Below are positions 28,808-37,627 of a DNA stretch of 64,000 bases, piece after piece (position 1 is the first letter of the stretch; the number at the start of each line of letters is the position of its first letter). Under the pieces are notes generated by a model. It saw nothing but the letters and a program-made list of their open reading frames with translations, was not told where the DNA came from and searched no databases. A program made the translations under genes and the position numbers. Where the stretch lies: the NCBI RefSeq assembly GCF_014651815.1, contig NZ_BMXP01000003.1, forward strand, positions 310,001 to 374,000, in the 5' to 3' direction. This DNA comes from Alteromonas halophila (GTDB lineage Bacteria; Pseudomonadota; Gammaproteobacteria; Enterobacterales; Alteromonadaceae).

Positions 28808-30307
28808 TTGTCAGACTATATTCTTGCTATCGACCAGGGAACCACCAGCTCACGGGCCGTCATCTTCTCGTCGTCTGGTGATATTAAAGCCATGGCGCAA
28901 CAGGAGTTCAGCCAGCACTACCCGCACGGCGGCTGGGTGGAACACGACCCCGATGATATCTGGCGCAGCGTCACTGACTCTATCGCAGCCGTATTCGCGC
29001 AATGTGAACTCAGTATTGATGATGTTGCCACGCTGGGCATCACTAATCAGCGCGAAACAACCCTTATCTGGGACAAACATACCGGTGAAGCCATTTACCC
29101 TGCCATTGTCTGGCAGGATCGGCGAACAGCCGATATATGTCGTGAACTTTCTCAGGATACGTCACTGACCGAGCACGTCACCAATACCACCGGTCTGCTG
29201 CTTGATCCGTATTTCTCTGCAACCAAAATTCACTGGCTGCTGGAAAATGTAGAAGGGGCCAGGGCGCGCGCAGAGGCTGGCGATCTGCTTTTTGGGACCA
29301 TGGATACCTACCTTATATGGCGACTGACGAATGGGCAGTCACACAAAACTGACGCCACCAATGCCTCGCGCACCATGCTGTTTGATATCAACAATCAGTG
29401 CTGGGATAAACACTTGCTTGATACCTTTAATATTCCTGCCAGTTTGCTGCCGGAGGTCTGCGATTGCGCCGCTGAGTTTGGTGAAGCCAGTGAAGCAATA
29501 CTGGGTAAAGCCGTGCCCATTCAGGGTGTGGCAGGGGATCAGCAGGCAGCACTGATTGGCCAGGCCTGTTTTGATAAAGGCATGGCGAAAAGTACCTATG
29601 GCACCGGCTGCTTTATGATTTTAAATACCGGCGATACGCCGCTACACTCTGCCAACCGCCTGCTGACAACAGTGGGCTACCGGCTTGGCGGAGAGGTCAC
29701 TTATGCGCTTGAAGGCAGTATTTTCATGGCAGGGGCAACCATACAATGGTTACGCGATGGCCTGCACTTAATCAAAAATGCCGCAGAATCGGAAGAACTG
29801 GCTAAGCGTGCCAGGGAGAATAATGGCGTGTTTATGGTGCCCGCTTTCACGGGGCTAGGTGCACCTTACTGGGACCCGGATGCACGAGGCGCCATATTAG
29901 GTCTCACCCGTGATACCGGCATCAGTGAAATCGTCGCGGCCGGTTTGCAGTCCGTATGTTATCAGACCAAAGACCTTCAGAAGGCGATGGAGTCGGATGG
30001 TGCAAGACCCACGACATTACGGGTTGATGGCGGCATGGCCAATAATGACTGGGTGATGGGCTTTTTGGCCGACATTCTTGGCGCTGAAGTACAACGGCCC
30101 GAAGTCACTGAGTCCACTGCGCTGGGCGCTGCGTTTCTGGCTGGTCTTCAGGCCGGAATCTACGAAAATATAGAAGATATTCGTCATAACTGGCGTGAAG
30201 AGCAGGTATTTACACCTCGCCTTACCAAGGCGCAGCGTGACGAAGCTTATAGCGGCTGGCAGGAGTCGGTAGCACGTATACGCTGTAAAGACTACCAGGA
30301 CACCTGA
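28808..30307 (+). CDS. glpK: Glycerol kinase
   Basis: The 499-residue FGGY-family kinase phosphorylates glycerol to glycerol 3-phosphate (E. coli GlpK is 502). It starts with the ATPase motif [15 protein letters not shown]. It has [17 protein letters not shown], the FGGY signature region [12 protein letters not shown] and [20 protein letters not shown] at 28808, 8 nt after GGGAG (28795-28799), is the best start; the frame upstream to 28733 adds unconserved sequence. No glpF, glpD or glpR is adjacent, although these usually cluster with it. Confidence 0.96.
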   Translation: MSDYILAIDQGTTSSRAVIFSSSGDIKAMAQQEFSQHYPHGGWVEHDPDDIWRSVTDSIAAVFAQCELSIDDVATLGITNQRETTLIWDKHTGEAIYPAIVWQDRRTADICRELSQDTSLTEHVTNTTGLLLDPYFSATKIHWLLENVEGARARAEAGDLLFGTMDTYLIWRLTNGQSHKTDATNASRTMLFDINNQCWDKHLLDTFNIPASLLPEVCDCAAEFGEASEAILGKAVPIQGVAGDQQAALIGQACFDKGMAKSTYGTGCFMILNTGDTPLHSANRLLTTVGYRLGGEVTYALEGSIFMAGATIQWLRDGLHLIKNAAESEELAKRARENNGVFMVPAFTGLGAPYWDPDARGAILGLTRDTGISEIVAAGLQSVCYQTKDLQKAMESDGARPTTLRVDGGMANNDWVMGFLADILGAEVQRPEVTESTALGAAFLAGLQAGIYENIEDIRHNWREEQVFTPRLTKAQRDEAYSGWQESVARIRCKDYQDT

Positions 30308-30498
30308 TAACGGCCTCATGTGGGATGGCCCGTGATAGCCTGTTGTTCCGCTAATGCACCATAGCGTGGCAACTGTCAAAAATCTTTACAGTTTTACTGG
30401 CCGCTACGTGTCTCCTGCCCATATTAAGATACAACATACTGTTCTGTATAGAATTTATTTATCGGTACATATAATGCATATATTTTGTTTATTCATGG

Positions 30499-30512
30499 GC
30501 ACAGTGATGTGC
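30499..30512. promoter_or_regulatory. Inverted repeat upstream of the PEP-CTERM gene (possible operator)
   Basis: GCACA and TGTGC are perfect 5-bp arms around GTGA, 31 bp before the ATG at 30543. Half-sites of this size often bind dimeric regulators, but no regulator can be named. It does not fit the GG-N10-GC spacing of a sigma-54 promoter. Confidence 0.3.
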
Positions 30513-30542
30513 TGCAGACCAGGTAGTAAACAGGAAATACAA

Positions 30543-31196
30543 ATGCATATTAAATCGTCAGTTAAATCATTCATGGTATTGTTGTTCCTAAGCGTCTCGT
30601 TAGGTGCCAATGCCAGCTTAATTACCAATGGCACCTTTGATAGCGACCTTAGCGGTTGGACAATCAATGGCAGTGCAAACGGAAATATTGATACTGTGTG
30701 GAATGCAGGCACGGCACATTTGGGGCGCCCTGGTCAGGAAGGTTTCTCAGAGTTTTATCAGTTATTCACAGTGGACGCCAATGCAATGAGTGCCGATATC
30801 TGGTTCGACTACCAGTGGCAGGTGACGGCGCCTTCAACGCCTGATGAGTTTGACGTGTATTTCCAGTATCTGGATGCGAACACATCGCAGTTCGTTGTTG
30901 TTAACCTGTTCAGTATGCTGAGCAGTAACGCCACGTTCGGTCAAACGGCTCAGTTTAATGGTATGCTGGATTTAACAGGCTACAACCTGGCAGGTACGAC
31001 TAACAATGCAGGTCTCTTTTTCAAGCTGACCGAAACGCCTAATACACCTGCCTCGCCGGGCACGCGCATTCAGCTGGACAACGTACAGTTTGAAACGAGT
31101 GCAGCGGGTAATTCTTTCGCGGTGCCAGCACCAGGCACATTGTTACTGCTTAGTTTAAGCCTGCTCGGTATAGGCTGGTCGAGCCGCAAAAAGTAA
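30543..31196 (+). CDS. Secreted PEP-CTERM sorting-domain protein
   Basis: The 217-residue protein has a signal peptide (about residues 1-24, cut after GANA). The mature domain starts SLITNGTFDSDLSGWTI and resembles carbohydrate-binding-like modules of PEP-CTERM proteins. The C-terminal sorting signal is VPAPGT (194-199), then a hydrophobic helix and RKK. Such proteins are cut by an exosortase and displayed or released. No exosortase or PrsK/PrsR-like gene is in the window, so the machinery must lie elsewhere. The ATG at 30543 is chosen because it gives the signal peptide. A strong terminator follows, so it is probably monocistronic. Confidence 0.86.
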   Translation: MHIKSSVKSFMVLLFLSVSLGANASLITNGTFDSDLSGWTINGSANGNIDTVWNAGTAHLGRPGQEGFSEFYQLFTVDANAMSADIWFDYQWQVTAPSTPDEFDVYFQYLDANTSQFVVVNLFSMLSSNATFGQTAQFNGMLDLTGYNLAGTTNNAGLFFKLTETPNTPASPGTRIQLDNVQFETSAAGNSFAVPAPGTLLLLSLSLLGIGWSSRKK

Positions 31197-31217
31197 AAGT
31201 AATATCGTCAGGTTTAT

Positions 31218-31241
31218 AAAGCCCTCTTCGGAGGGTTTTTT
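31218..31241 (+). terminator. Intrinsic terminator of the PEP-CTERM gene
   Basis: CCCTC (31222-31226) and GAGGG (31231-31235) form a stem with a stable TTCG tetraloop. An A-rich flank (31218-31220) and six T residues complete a classic rho-independent terminator 22 bp after the stop. Confidence 0.9.
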
Positions 31242-31330
31242 ATTGCCTTATTTTGAATGCCGTAAAAATACAGCTTTTATTCTCACGCCCAATAAGCCGC
31301 ATCTGTTGCAGTTTCCATTTTATTTTATAC

Positions 31331-31390
31331 AAAAAAACCTCTGAGTTTCACCTCAACAGCCTGCAGACCATCAAGATAAAAGCTCAGAGG
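31331..31390 (-). terminator. Terminator of ssb
   Basis: On the minus strand CCTCTGAG (from 31390-31383) pairs with CTCAGAGG (31345-31338). The loop is long, about 37 nt, and a run of seven T residues follows (plus-strand A-run 31331-31337). It lies 44 bp after the ssb stop. Confidence 0.6.
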
Positions 31391-31434
31391 CTTTTCAGTA
31401 GTTTATTATTCTACTTAATAAGTTTTACTGGGAA

Positions 31435-31980
31435 TCAGAACGGGATATCGTCATCAAAGTCAAAATCCGGCTCAGCCATTGGCGGCTGGTTTGACTGTGG
31501 CTGATTTTGCGGACGTCCGCCGCCCTGATTGCCCTGACCACCCTGATTAGGGTTTTGCTGGTAGCCACCCTGCTGGTTGTTGTAGCCGCCCTGATTAGAC
31601 TGTGGACGCTGCTGGTAGCCACCACCGCCACCGCCGCTGTCGCCACGGCTGCCAAGCATTTGCATCTGGTCAACAATGACTTCGGTGGTGTAACGGTCCT
31701 GACCCGACTGATCCTGCCATTTACGAGTCTGAAGTTTACCTTCAACGTAAATTTGCGAGCCTTTTTTCAGATACTCGCCGGCCACTTCTGCCAGTCGGCG
31801 GTACATGGTCAGACGGTGCCATTCCGTTCTTTCCTGTACCTGCCCCTGCTGATCCTTCCAGCTTTCACTGGTTGCCAGGCTCAGGTTGGCAACAGCATTA
31901 CCGTTAGGCATGTATCGTACCTCAGGATCATTACCCAGATTACCCACGAGAATGACCTTGTTCACGCCTCTGCTTGCCAT
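31435..31980 (-). CDS. ssb: Single-stranded DNA-binding protein
   Basis: The 181-residue protein has an N-terminal OB fold ([59 protein letters not shown]). A disordered Gly/Gln/Asn-rich linker (about 112-165) follows, then the acidic tip DFDDDIPF that docks repair and replication partners. The length is typical of gammaproteobacterial SSB. In Vibrio and Shewanella ssb is divergent from uvrA; here the two are about 8.8 kb apart. No LexA box is evident upstream. Confidence 0.97.
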   Translation of the reverse strand: MASRGVNKVILVGNLGNDPEVRYMPNGNAVANLSLATSESWKDQQGQVQERTEWHRLTMYRRLAEVAGEYLKKGSQIYVEGKLQTRKWQDQSGQDRYTTEVIVDQMQMLGSRGDSGGGGGGYQQRPQSNQGGYNNQQGGYQQNPNQGGQGNQGGGRPQNQPQSNQPPMAEPDFDFDDDIPF

Positions 31981-32218
31981 TGATCTCTCCTGTTAATTCA
32001 AAACGCTGGCTGCCGTAAGGCTACCGCAGCCTGATATTAATGGGTGTGCAGGCTATCACCTGACACAAACTTCACTGCCGGCAGTATACCCTACTTCACC
32101 GTCGGGTCAGACAACTTTTCACTTTTTCACTTTTCAACTTTCTGACCCTGCCGAGCTTAAGTCTATCACAATGTGAAACGGTGACGCCCGGCAGCAAGGT
32201 CAGATTTTGTTCAGTTGA

Positions 32219-33781
32219 TTACCACCAGATGGTGTAAAACGCGATGAGGATCATCACCACCGCCACGGACGCAACATTGAAGCCATTAGTGGTGGCGAAG
32301 TTCACATCACCCAGCTCCACCGCTTTTTCATGGTGACCACGGTTTTCCAGCATGGAGATAATCACGGCCAGCGCAACACATAACAGGAATACCAGTCCCA
32401 CCCGGTCGATAAACGGCAGGCCCGGCCAGGCGTACCAGAAGATCAGACTGAGCAGGAACGACCCCAGTGCAGCGCCCAGACCACCGTTTGGCGTGGTTTT
32501 CTTCCAGAACATACCCAGCAGGAACAGCGCACAAATACCCGGCGTGAAGAAGCCGGTGAATTCCTGAATATACTGGAAGGCCTGGTCAAACTGTCCCAGC
32601 AGCGGCTGCGCGGCGATCATCGCAATGATCAGCGCCGACACACTGACAATTCGTCCAACCGCCACGTAGTGATGCTGAGACTTATCGGGGAAGCGATCTT
32701 TGTAAATATCCATGGTGAAGATGGTCGACACACTATTGGTCATTGATGCCAGCGACGATACGATTGCTGCCACCAGTGCCGCGAATATAATACCCTTCAG
32801 GCCGACCGGCATCAGCGTCATTAGTGACGGATAGGCCTGATCGGGTTTGGCCAGGTCCGGAACAATCAATACGGCAGCAATGCCGGGCATCACCACAATC
32901 AGTGGCATCAGCAGTTTCAGGAATGCGGCAAAGGCAATTCCCTTTTGCGCTTCATGCACGTCTTTGGCGGCCAGAGCACGCTGAATAATGTACTGGTTAA
33001 AGCCCCAGTAAGACAGGTTCATGATCCACATGCCGCCAATCAGCACCGAAATGCCAGGCAGATCCATATAATGCGGATTGTCCTCCGACAGGATCATGTC
33101 GAATTTTTCAGGTAACTGCGTTGTTAGTGTGGCGAATCCCTGCACCGGTCCCTGACCGTCACCAATGAGGTTCAGCGCCGTGTAAGATAAGAACAGCCCG
33201 CCAGCGACCAGCAGCACCACCTGAATGATATCGGTCAGTGCAACGGCTTTCAGTCCGCCGTACAGCGAGTAGGCCAGTGAAAACAGCCCTAAGAAAATCA
33301 TGCCATAGATGAGATCGACCCCGGCGATGGTATTAATGGCCAGCGCACCTAACCAGAGTACCGCAGTCAGATTGACAAACACATACACACCAAGCCAGAA
33401 CACCGCCATCACCTTACGAACCCGGTGATCATAGCGCTGCTCCAGAAACTGCGGCATGGTGTAAATTTTGTTTTTCAGGAAGATCGGCAAAAAGAACTTA
33501 CCGACAATAATGAGCGTGATCGCTGCCATCCATTCATACGAAGCGATAGCCAGACCAATCTGGTAGCCCGAGCCCGACATGCCAATAATCTGTTCAGCAG
33601 AAATATTTGCTGCGATCAGTGACGCACCAATCGCCCACCACGGCAGGCTGGACCCCGCCAAAAAGTAGTCGTTCGTATCTTTTTCGTGCCCTTGTTTCTC
33701 GCGTGACACCCACCAGGCAATACCGATAAGTGCAAGAACGTAAGTGACAAATAACGCAATATCCAGCGTTTCAAGTTGCAT
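32219..33781 (-). CDS. Sodium/solute symporter (SSS family, vSGLT-like sugar transporter)
   Basis: A 520-residue inner-membrane protein with about 14 TM helices. The segment FLAGSSLPWWAIGASLIAAN, followed by ISAEQIIGMSGSG, is typical of vSGLT and its relatives. Later helices include MWIMNLSYWGFNQYIIQRAL and a final C-terminal TM. It would import a sugar, probably glucose or galactose type, with sodium; exact specificity is not readable. The frame is open to 33895, but the ATG at 33781 starts the first TM normally. It has no sugar-catabolic neighbours and a long gene-free region upstream, so it is likely regulated on its own. Confidence 0.9.
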   Translation of the reverse strand: MQLETLDIALFVTYVLALIGIAWWVSREKQGHEKDTNDYFLAGSSLPWWAIGASLIAANISAEQIIGMSGSGYQIGLAIASYEWMAAITLIIVGKFFLPIFLKNKIYTMPQFLEQRYDHRVRKVMAVFWLGVYVFVNLTAVLWLGALAINTIAGVDLIYGMIFLGLFSLAYSLYGGLKAVALTDIIQVVLLVAGGLFLSYTALNLIGDGQGPVQGFATLTTQLPEKFDMILSEDNPHYMDLPGISVLIGGMWIMNLSYWGFNQYIIQRALAAKDVHEAQKGIAFAAFLKLLMPLIVVMPGIAAVLIVPDLAKPDQAYPSLMTLMPVGLKGIIFAALVAAIVSSLASMTNSVSTIFTMDIYKDRFPDKSQHHYVAVGRIVSVSALIIAMIAAQPLLGQFDQAFQYIQEFTGFFTPGICALFLLGMFWKKTTPNGGLGAALGSFLLSLIFWYAWPGLPFIDRVGLVFLLCVALAVIISMLENRGHHEKAVELGDVNFATTNGFNVASVAVVMILIAFYTIWW

Positions 33782-35022
33782 AGATTTTTCCCAACGTAGC
33801 GGTTTAAGATATAGCCGTAGGGTTCGGGAAGAGACGAACACGTCTTCCTTCATGTGACAGTTTTGCTGTGCGGTTTTTTTATTCTGTATGTGCACGCATG
33901 TCGGCGCCGCGTAAGGTGATCACGGCTGTAACATTCTTATCACAATCACATAATGCAATTATCTTTACCAGTATGTAAATAACTTCCTGCAAAAGAACCG
34001 GGATTAGTTGGGAGGAAGAAGGACGCATGCCTTGTGTTCGCCTGATAGGCAAACCAGCCCTAATTATTGTGGCAGTGCTAAATAACACATTTTTGCATAT
34101 TACCCTTCAAAGTATCGCCTGGCTTTTCATACACAGAGCATGATACTCAAACCATTGTCTTGCCCCCTCACCCGTCGATTTCAGAAAAGGAATATTTGTT
34201 GGGGTTATCCCCAGCGCAGTCGTGTGCTACATGATCCCAGGTAACAGCGCGCTGATCTGCGTCTGATCTGTAAATGTGCCCGCCATACAAAGTAGCAGAG
34301 GTACTCACCATAGCCAGCAGCAACTCAGATAGAAAAGCTCCCCAGGTAGTGACTAATCCCATTTGGCTGCTACCCGTTGCTCTGCGCTACGGTTACTAAA
34401 TAATCATGTGATAGTGGTAATCGCTACTCCTTTTCGGCAAAACCGCCGAACATTGCTTTTACTCTTCTAAACTCTTTTTCTTTAAGGGCTTGCGCGACAT
34501 CTAAACCAGAGTGTATCCCTTTATCGACATCACCTGATTGTACTCATCTCAACGTTTTACTGGGTACATGTTTCCTTTTCAGTATTAACTAAAGCCTGTA
34601 ATTTTCTGGACATTAAACAGATATATGATGAGGCAGGAGTCAAGCTCCTTCTGCTGGCTATTCTGTTTGGTTATCGTCAGAGAACCTGAATTTTGTTTGA
34701 AAGCCAGCTTTTCCGATCAGCTTGGATCCGTTGGATCTGTCAGTCTTTCGGTAAAGATATAAACAGATTAACTCACAGGTTATCCACATAATGACAAAGC
34801 AAGTATTGTGCGCTAAAGAGGGATACATACGACCCAGCCGTAAAATGCCGGCTGGAAGGAAAACTGAAATTGACAAGGACAGGCAGCAAACTTCCGCTTG
34901 TTGACTGCCTGGGGAAGGCCTTCTTACCAGGGGATTAGCCATTGCTTGCGAAACCTGCCTTGCGACTACGCACTTCAGGACTCGCTGAGTGATGATAGAC
35001 TTATTCGCATCTGCCCTGGTAG
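33782..35022. other. 1.24-kb gene-free stretch between symporter and lipoprotein hydrolase genes
   Basis: No convincing gene is seen. The two leftward frames at 34168-34362 and 34658-34942 lack homology I can recognise and good start signals. The stretch includes the symporter promoter region near 33782-33950, a single perfect DnaA-type 9-mer TTATCCACA (34780-34788), and two hairpins: CCAGCCG/CGGCTGG (34834-34855) and AGGCAG/CTGCCT (34881-34910, with an inner CAA/TTG pair). Neither hairpin has a T-run. It could hold a small RNA, decayed genes or a mobile-element scar. Confidence 0.4.
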
Positions 35023-35880
35023 TTACAACAGTTTCAGAAACTCACGATACTGCTCAATAGTTTCATTGTTTTTCATAGTGGAGGCATGCGTGGCCTTCGG
35101 CACAATAAACAGGAACTTTTTGTCGCTGGGCGAGACCTGAAACAGGCGCTGCGTAAAGGATAAGGGTGTGGTCTTGTCTTTCTCACCGACAATCATCAAC
35201 AGCGGGCCTGTGTACTGCTCAATAAAAACACTGTTATCCACCCGCGCCATTTCCGGACTCAGGTCGATTTTGGTGAACGGTTTAGACCAGAACGGTACCA
35301 TATTGTCCACCAGCTCCGGCACACCATTGATTGCTCCTTCCAGTACCATACCGTCAACGTCACGCTTGGTCGCCACATAGGGTGCCAGCAGGCTACCCAT
35401 GGATAACCCGTGTACCAGAGTCGGCAGGTTTGTCGGAAATACGTCACTGGCGTAATCAAAAACCTGAAGTGCATCTTTTTTAAAATTATCGAGCGTGACT
35501 TTTTCAGCACGCTCACTGGCGCCCATGCCCTGATAATCAATCCATAATATGTTGGCCGGCAACATGCCAAGCCGATGCAAATAGGCATTCGATTTACTGA
35601 TGGTCATGCCATTGCCACCGAAAAACACAATATTGGCAATGGGATCAGGGTAGGTCACTGCCAACCCCTTAAGGACCAGGCCTTGTGCATTAGTCAGTTC
35701 AACCGATGTGATGCCAATGGTCACCTCATCTTTTTCAGCGGCCGCATGCAAACCGGTAGTGTCCATTGGCGTTTTTTCACTGGCTTGCTGAACAAAACTA
35801 CGCGGGCTTACATCAATGGCGCAGCCCGAAGCGAATATAGCGATTAGAAAAGCAAACATAAAAAAGCGGGTATTGGACAT
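35023..35880 (-). CDS. Lipoprotein alpha/beta hydrolase
   Basis: A 285-residue protein with an N-terminal lipoprotein signal ending FASGC (lipid-modified Cys20). The alpha/beta-hydrolase domain has nucleophile elbow HGLSMGSLL, a probable acid residue in VGEKDKTTP and a catalytic His in KATHASTM. NIVFFGGNGMTISKS is the oxyanion strand. It should be anchored in the envelope; the substrate is unknown, and related proteins are annotated as serine aminopeptidase-like or esterases. The frame is open to 36129, but the ATG at 35880 gives the signal peptide. Confidence 0.83.
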   Translation of the reverse strand: MSNTRFFMFAFLIAIFASGCAIDVSPRSFVQQASEKTPMDTTGLHAAAEKDEVTIGITSVELTNAQGLVLKGLAVTYPDPIANIVFFGGNGMTISKSNAYLHRLGMLPANILWIDYQGMGASERAEKVTLDNFKKDALQVFDYASDVFPTNLPTLVHGLSMGSLLAPYVATKRDVDGMVLEGAINGVPELVDNMVPFWSKPFTKIDLSPEMARVDNSVFIEQYTGPLLMIVGEKDKTTPLSFTQRLFQVSPSDKKFLFIVPKATHASTMKNNETIEQYREFLKLL

Positions 35881-35986
35881 TAATGCATCTCTATTATTTA
35901 TTACAAACAGGATTACACTATGATGCCTGTCAGCATTAGTCACGGGAATTCTGACTACATTAAGATTTTGAAAAAGTGTGTGGCCC

Positions 35987-36346
35987 CTATTTCCGGTGGG
36001 TACTATACCCGATATCTTCCTGTGACCTGAGGCGGGTAACTCTGGTGTTGGCAATATAATCGTGTACACACCGGCGCTGCTTTGTGAAAATAAACAGCGG
36101 ATCGACAAAGCCAACAAGTATCTGACCAATCCCGGGGATCAACGACACAATCTGCATGGGCAGCATTCTTTTTAATAAGATGGTAGCCAGCGTGGCCTGG
36201 GTCCCGTCGAGGTTCTCAATGCGAATCGACATAAAGTGCTTGCCAACTGTCTGCGCATCAATTTCCACATAGAATATGAGCGGAATGGTGATGAGAATTG
36301 CGATAAGGTCACACTTCCCGGGACTCAGGGCGTATAGCAGACCTTT
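35987..36346 (-). pseudogene. RDD-family membrane protein fragment, probably 5'-truncated
   Basis: The frame from 36346 down to 35987 encodes about 119 residues, with two hydrophobic segments (CDLIAILITIPLIFYVE and VSLIPGIGQILVGFVDPLFIF). The RDD-domain ending RRCVHDYIANTRV and the middle motif TVGKHFMSIRIENLDG are clear. An in-frame TGA (36347-36349) precedes it, and the only usual start codon is GTG at 36268, which falls after the first TM. RDD proteins normally begin with a complete first TM and a conserved Arg, missing here. A real but short gene from GTG 36268 (93 residues) is possible. Confidence 0.6.
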
Positions 36347-36517
36347 TCAACTGAGACTCAGTTTGTCGTCGATCGTTAGCACAAAAAGCCAGCAGCTTCA
36401 TACTGCAACAACCGTTATTTGATGGACTAAACGGTCACTTCCACTCGGGTAGCATCAATTCGATCTAACGTCTTTGTTCAACGTAACCAACAAGATTAAC
36501 GTACGAAAGAGGTATTT

Positions 36518-37357
36518 ATGGAAGATTTCTTCGGAACTAATATCGACCTATCGGAATTGACCGCAAAAGCCTTAGCGCTGGTGATAACTTATACCCCCAA
36601 ATTGTTATTGGCCATTCTTACCTTGGTGGTGGGTCTCTGGTTAGTGAATCGTTTTGTGAGTTTATTAGACCACCGGCTAGGCAGAAAGGACCCCACTTTA
36701 AATAAGTTTCTATGCGGACTTATTAGCGCCATTTTAAAAGTAATATTGTTAATTTCTGTCGCCTCTATGATCGGTATTGAAACCACCTCGTTTATCGCCG
36801 TAGTGGGTGCAGCTGGTTTGGCCATAGGCCTGGCGTTACAAGGCAGCCTGGCGAATTTTGCTGGCGGTGTGCTAATACTGATTTTCAAACCGTTCAAAGT
36901 GGGTGACACCATTGAAGCAGAAGGTCACCTGGGCTCCGTGGAAGAGATACAAATTCTTTATACCGTAGTTAACACCTTCGACAATAAGCGTATTGTCATC
37001 CCCAACGGTAGCCTGTCTAATGCCACGTTGACTAACGTCAGCGTATACGATAAACGCCGCTGCGACATGACGTTTGGTATTGGCTATGATGACGATATCG
37101 ATAAAGCAAAGAAGGTGTTGCAGCGCCTGTTTGACGAGGATGAGCGCTCCTTGTCCGATCCTGCACCCAGGATCTGCGTGGGTGGATTAGGCGACAACTC
37201 AGTCGATCTGATGTTTCGGCCCTGGGTTGCCACAGATGATTTGTGGCCTTACTACTGGGATATGCAGGAAAAAGTAAAAAAAGCCTTTGATGAAGAAGGA
37301 ATTAGTATCCCTTATCCGCAGCGAGATGTGCATATCTATAAAGCGAGTGACGATTAA
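36518..37357 (+). CDS. mscS: Small-conductance mechanosensitive channel (MscS family)
   Basis: The 279-residue protein matches E. coli MscS in size (286). TM1 and TM2 lie near residues 25-46 and 68-88. The pore helix TM3 has the glycine/alanine pattern VVGAAGLAIGLALQGSLAN. The cytoplasmic beta domain has FKPFKVGDTIEAEGHLG and the alpha/beta cage ends FDEEGISIPYPQRDVHI. It opens on hypo-osmotic shock to release solutes. RBS AGAGGT precedes the ATG. A strong terminator follows. Confidence 0.95.
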   Translation: MEDFFGTNIDLSELTAKALALVITYTPKLLLAILTLVVGLWLVNRFVSLLDHRLGRKDPTLNKFLCGLISAILKVILLISVASMIGIETTSFIAVVGAAGLAIGLALQGSLANFAGGVLILIFKPFKVGDTIEAEGHLGSVEEIQILYTVVNTFDNKRIVIPNGSLSNATLTNVSVYDKRRCDMTFGIGYDDDIDKAKKVLQRLFDEDERSLSDPAPRICVGGLGDNSVDLMFRPWVATDDLWPYYWDMQEKVKKAFDEEGISIPYPQRDVHIYKASDD

Positions 37358-37368
37358 CCTTCCAATGC

Positions 37369-37402
37369 GGAGATAGCTTTGTAAGCTATCTCCGATATTT
37401 TT
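37369..37402 (+). terminator. Intrinsic terminator of mscS
   Basis: GGAGATAGCTT (37369-37379) and AAGCTATCTCC (37383-37393) form a perfect 11-bp stem with a 3-nt loop, followed by GATATTTTTT. It starts 12 bp after the mscS stop. Confidence 0.9.
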
Positions 37403-37627
37403 TAAGATTGGCTGATAAACTCGCGAAACTGGCAATACGGAGTTCAGCAGCTCAGAAAATATCGAAGAAAGTATAGCGACTATTGCTATCTAAGATTCGT
37501 ATGAAGCGAGCACATACCCTTTAAGCTAATTATCGTTTAAAGGATGCGAGTGACTAAACTTTGTCTGAAACAATGCCCGTCTATCACGCCCTGCTTTAGC
37601 AAATGTGACACTTTAATTACTCAATCG

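Noticed and set aside
30370-30520. Possible sigma-54 promoter before the PEP-CTERM gene
   Set aside because: The GG and GC pair around 30497-30512 has the wrong spacing (11 instead of 10), and the rest of the consensus is absent.
31500-31640. Low-complexity repeat tract inside ssb considered as a separate repeat feature
   Set aside because: It encodes the normal Gly/Gln/Asn-rich linker of SSB.
34780-34788. DnaA box considered as part of a replication origin
   Set aside because: It is a single 9-mer without a cluster of boxes, an AT-rich unwinding element or dnaA/gidA-type neighbours.
34834-34910. Two hairpins considered as terminators or an integron attC site
   Set aside because: No T-run follows either stem, and no attC core sites or integron gene is near.
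34168-34942. Two leftward open frames (64 and 94 codons) in the gene-free stretch
   Set aside because: Neither gave recognisable homology, and neither has a convincing start signal. They are more likely chance frames.
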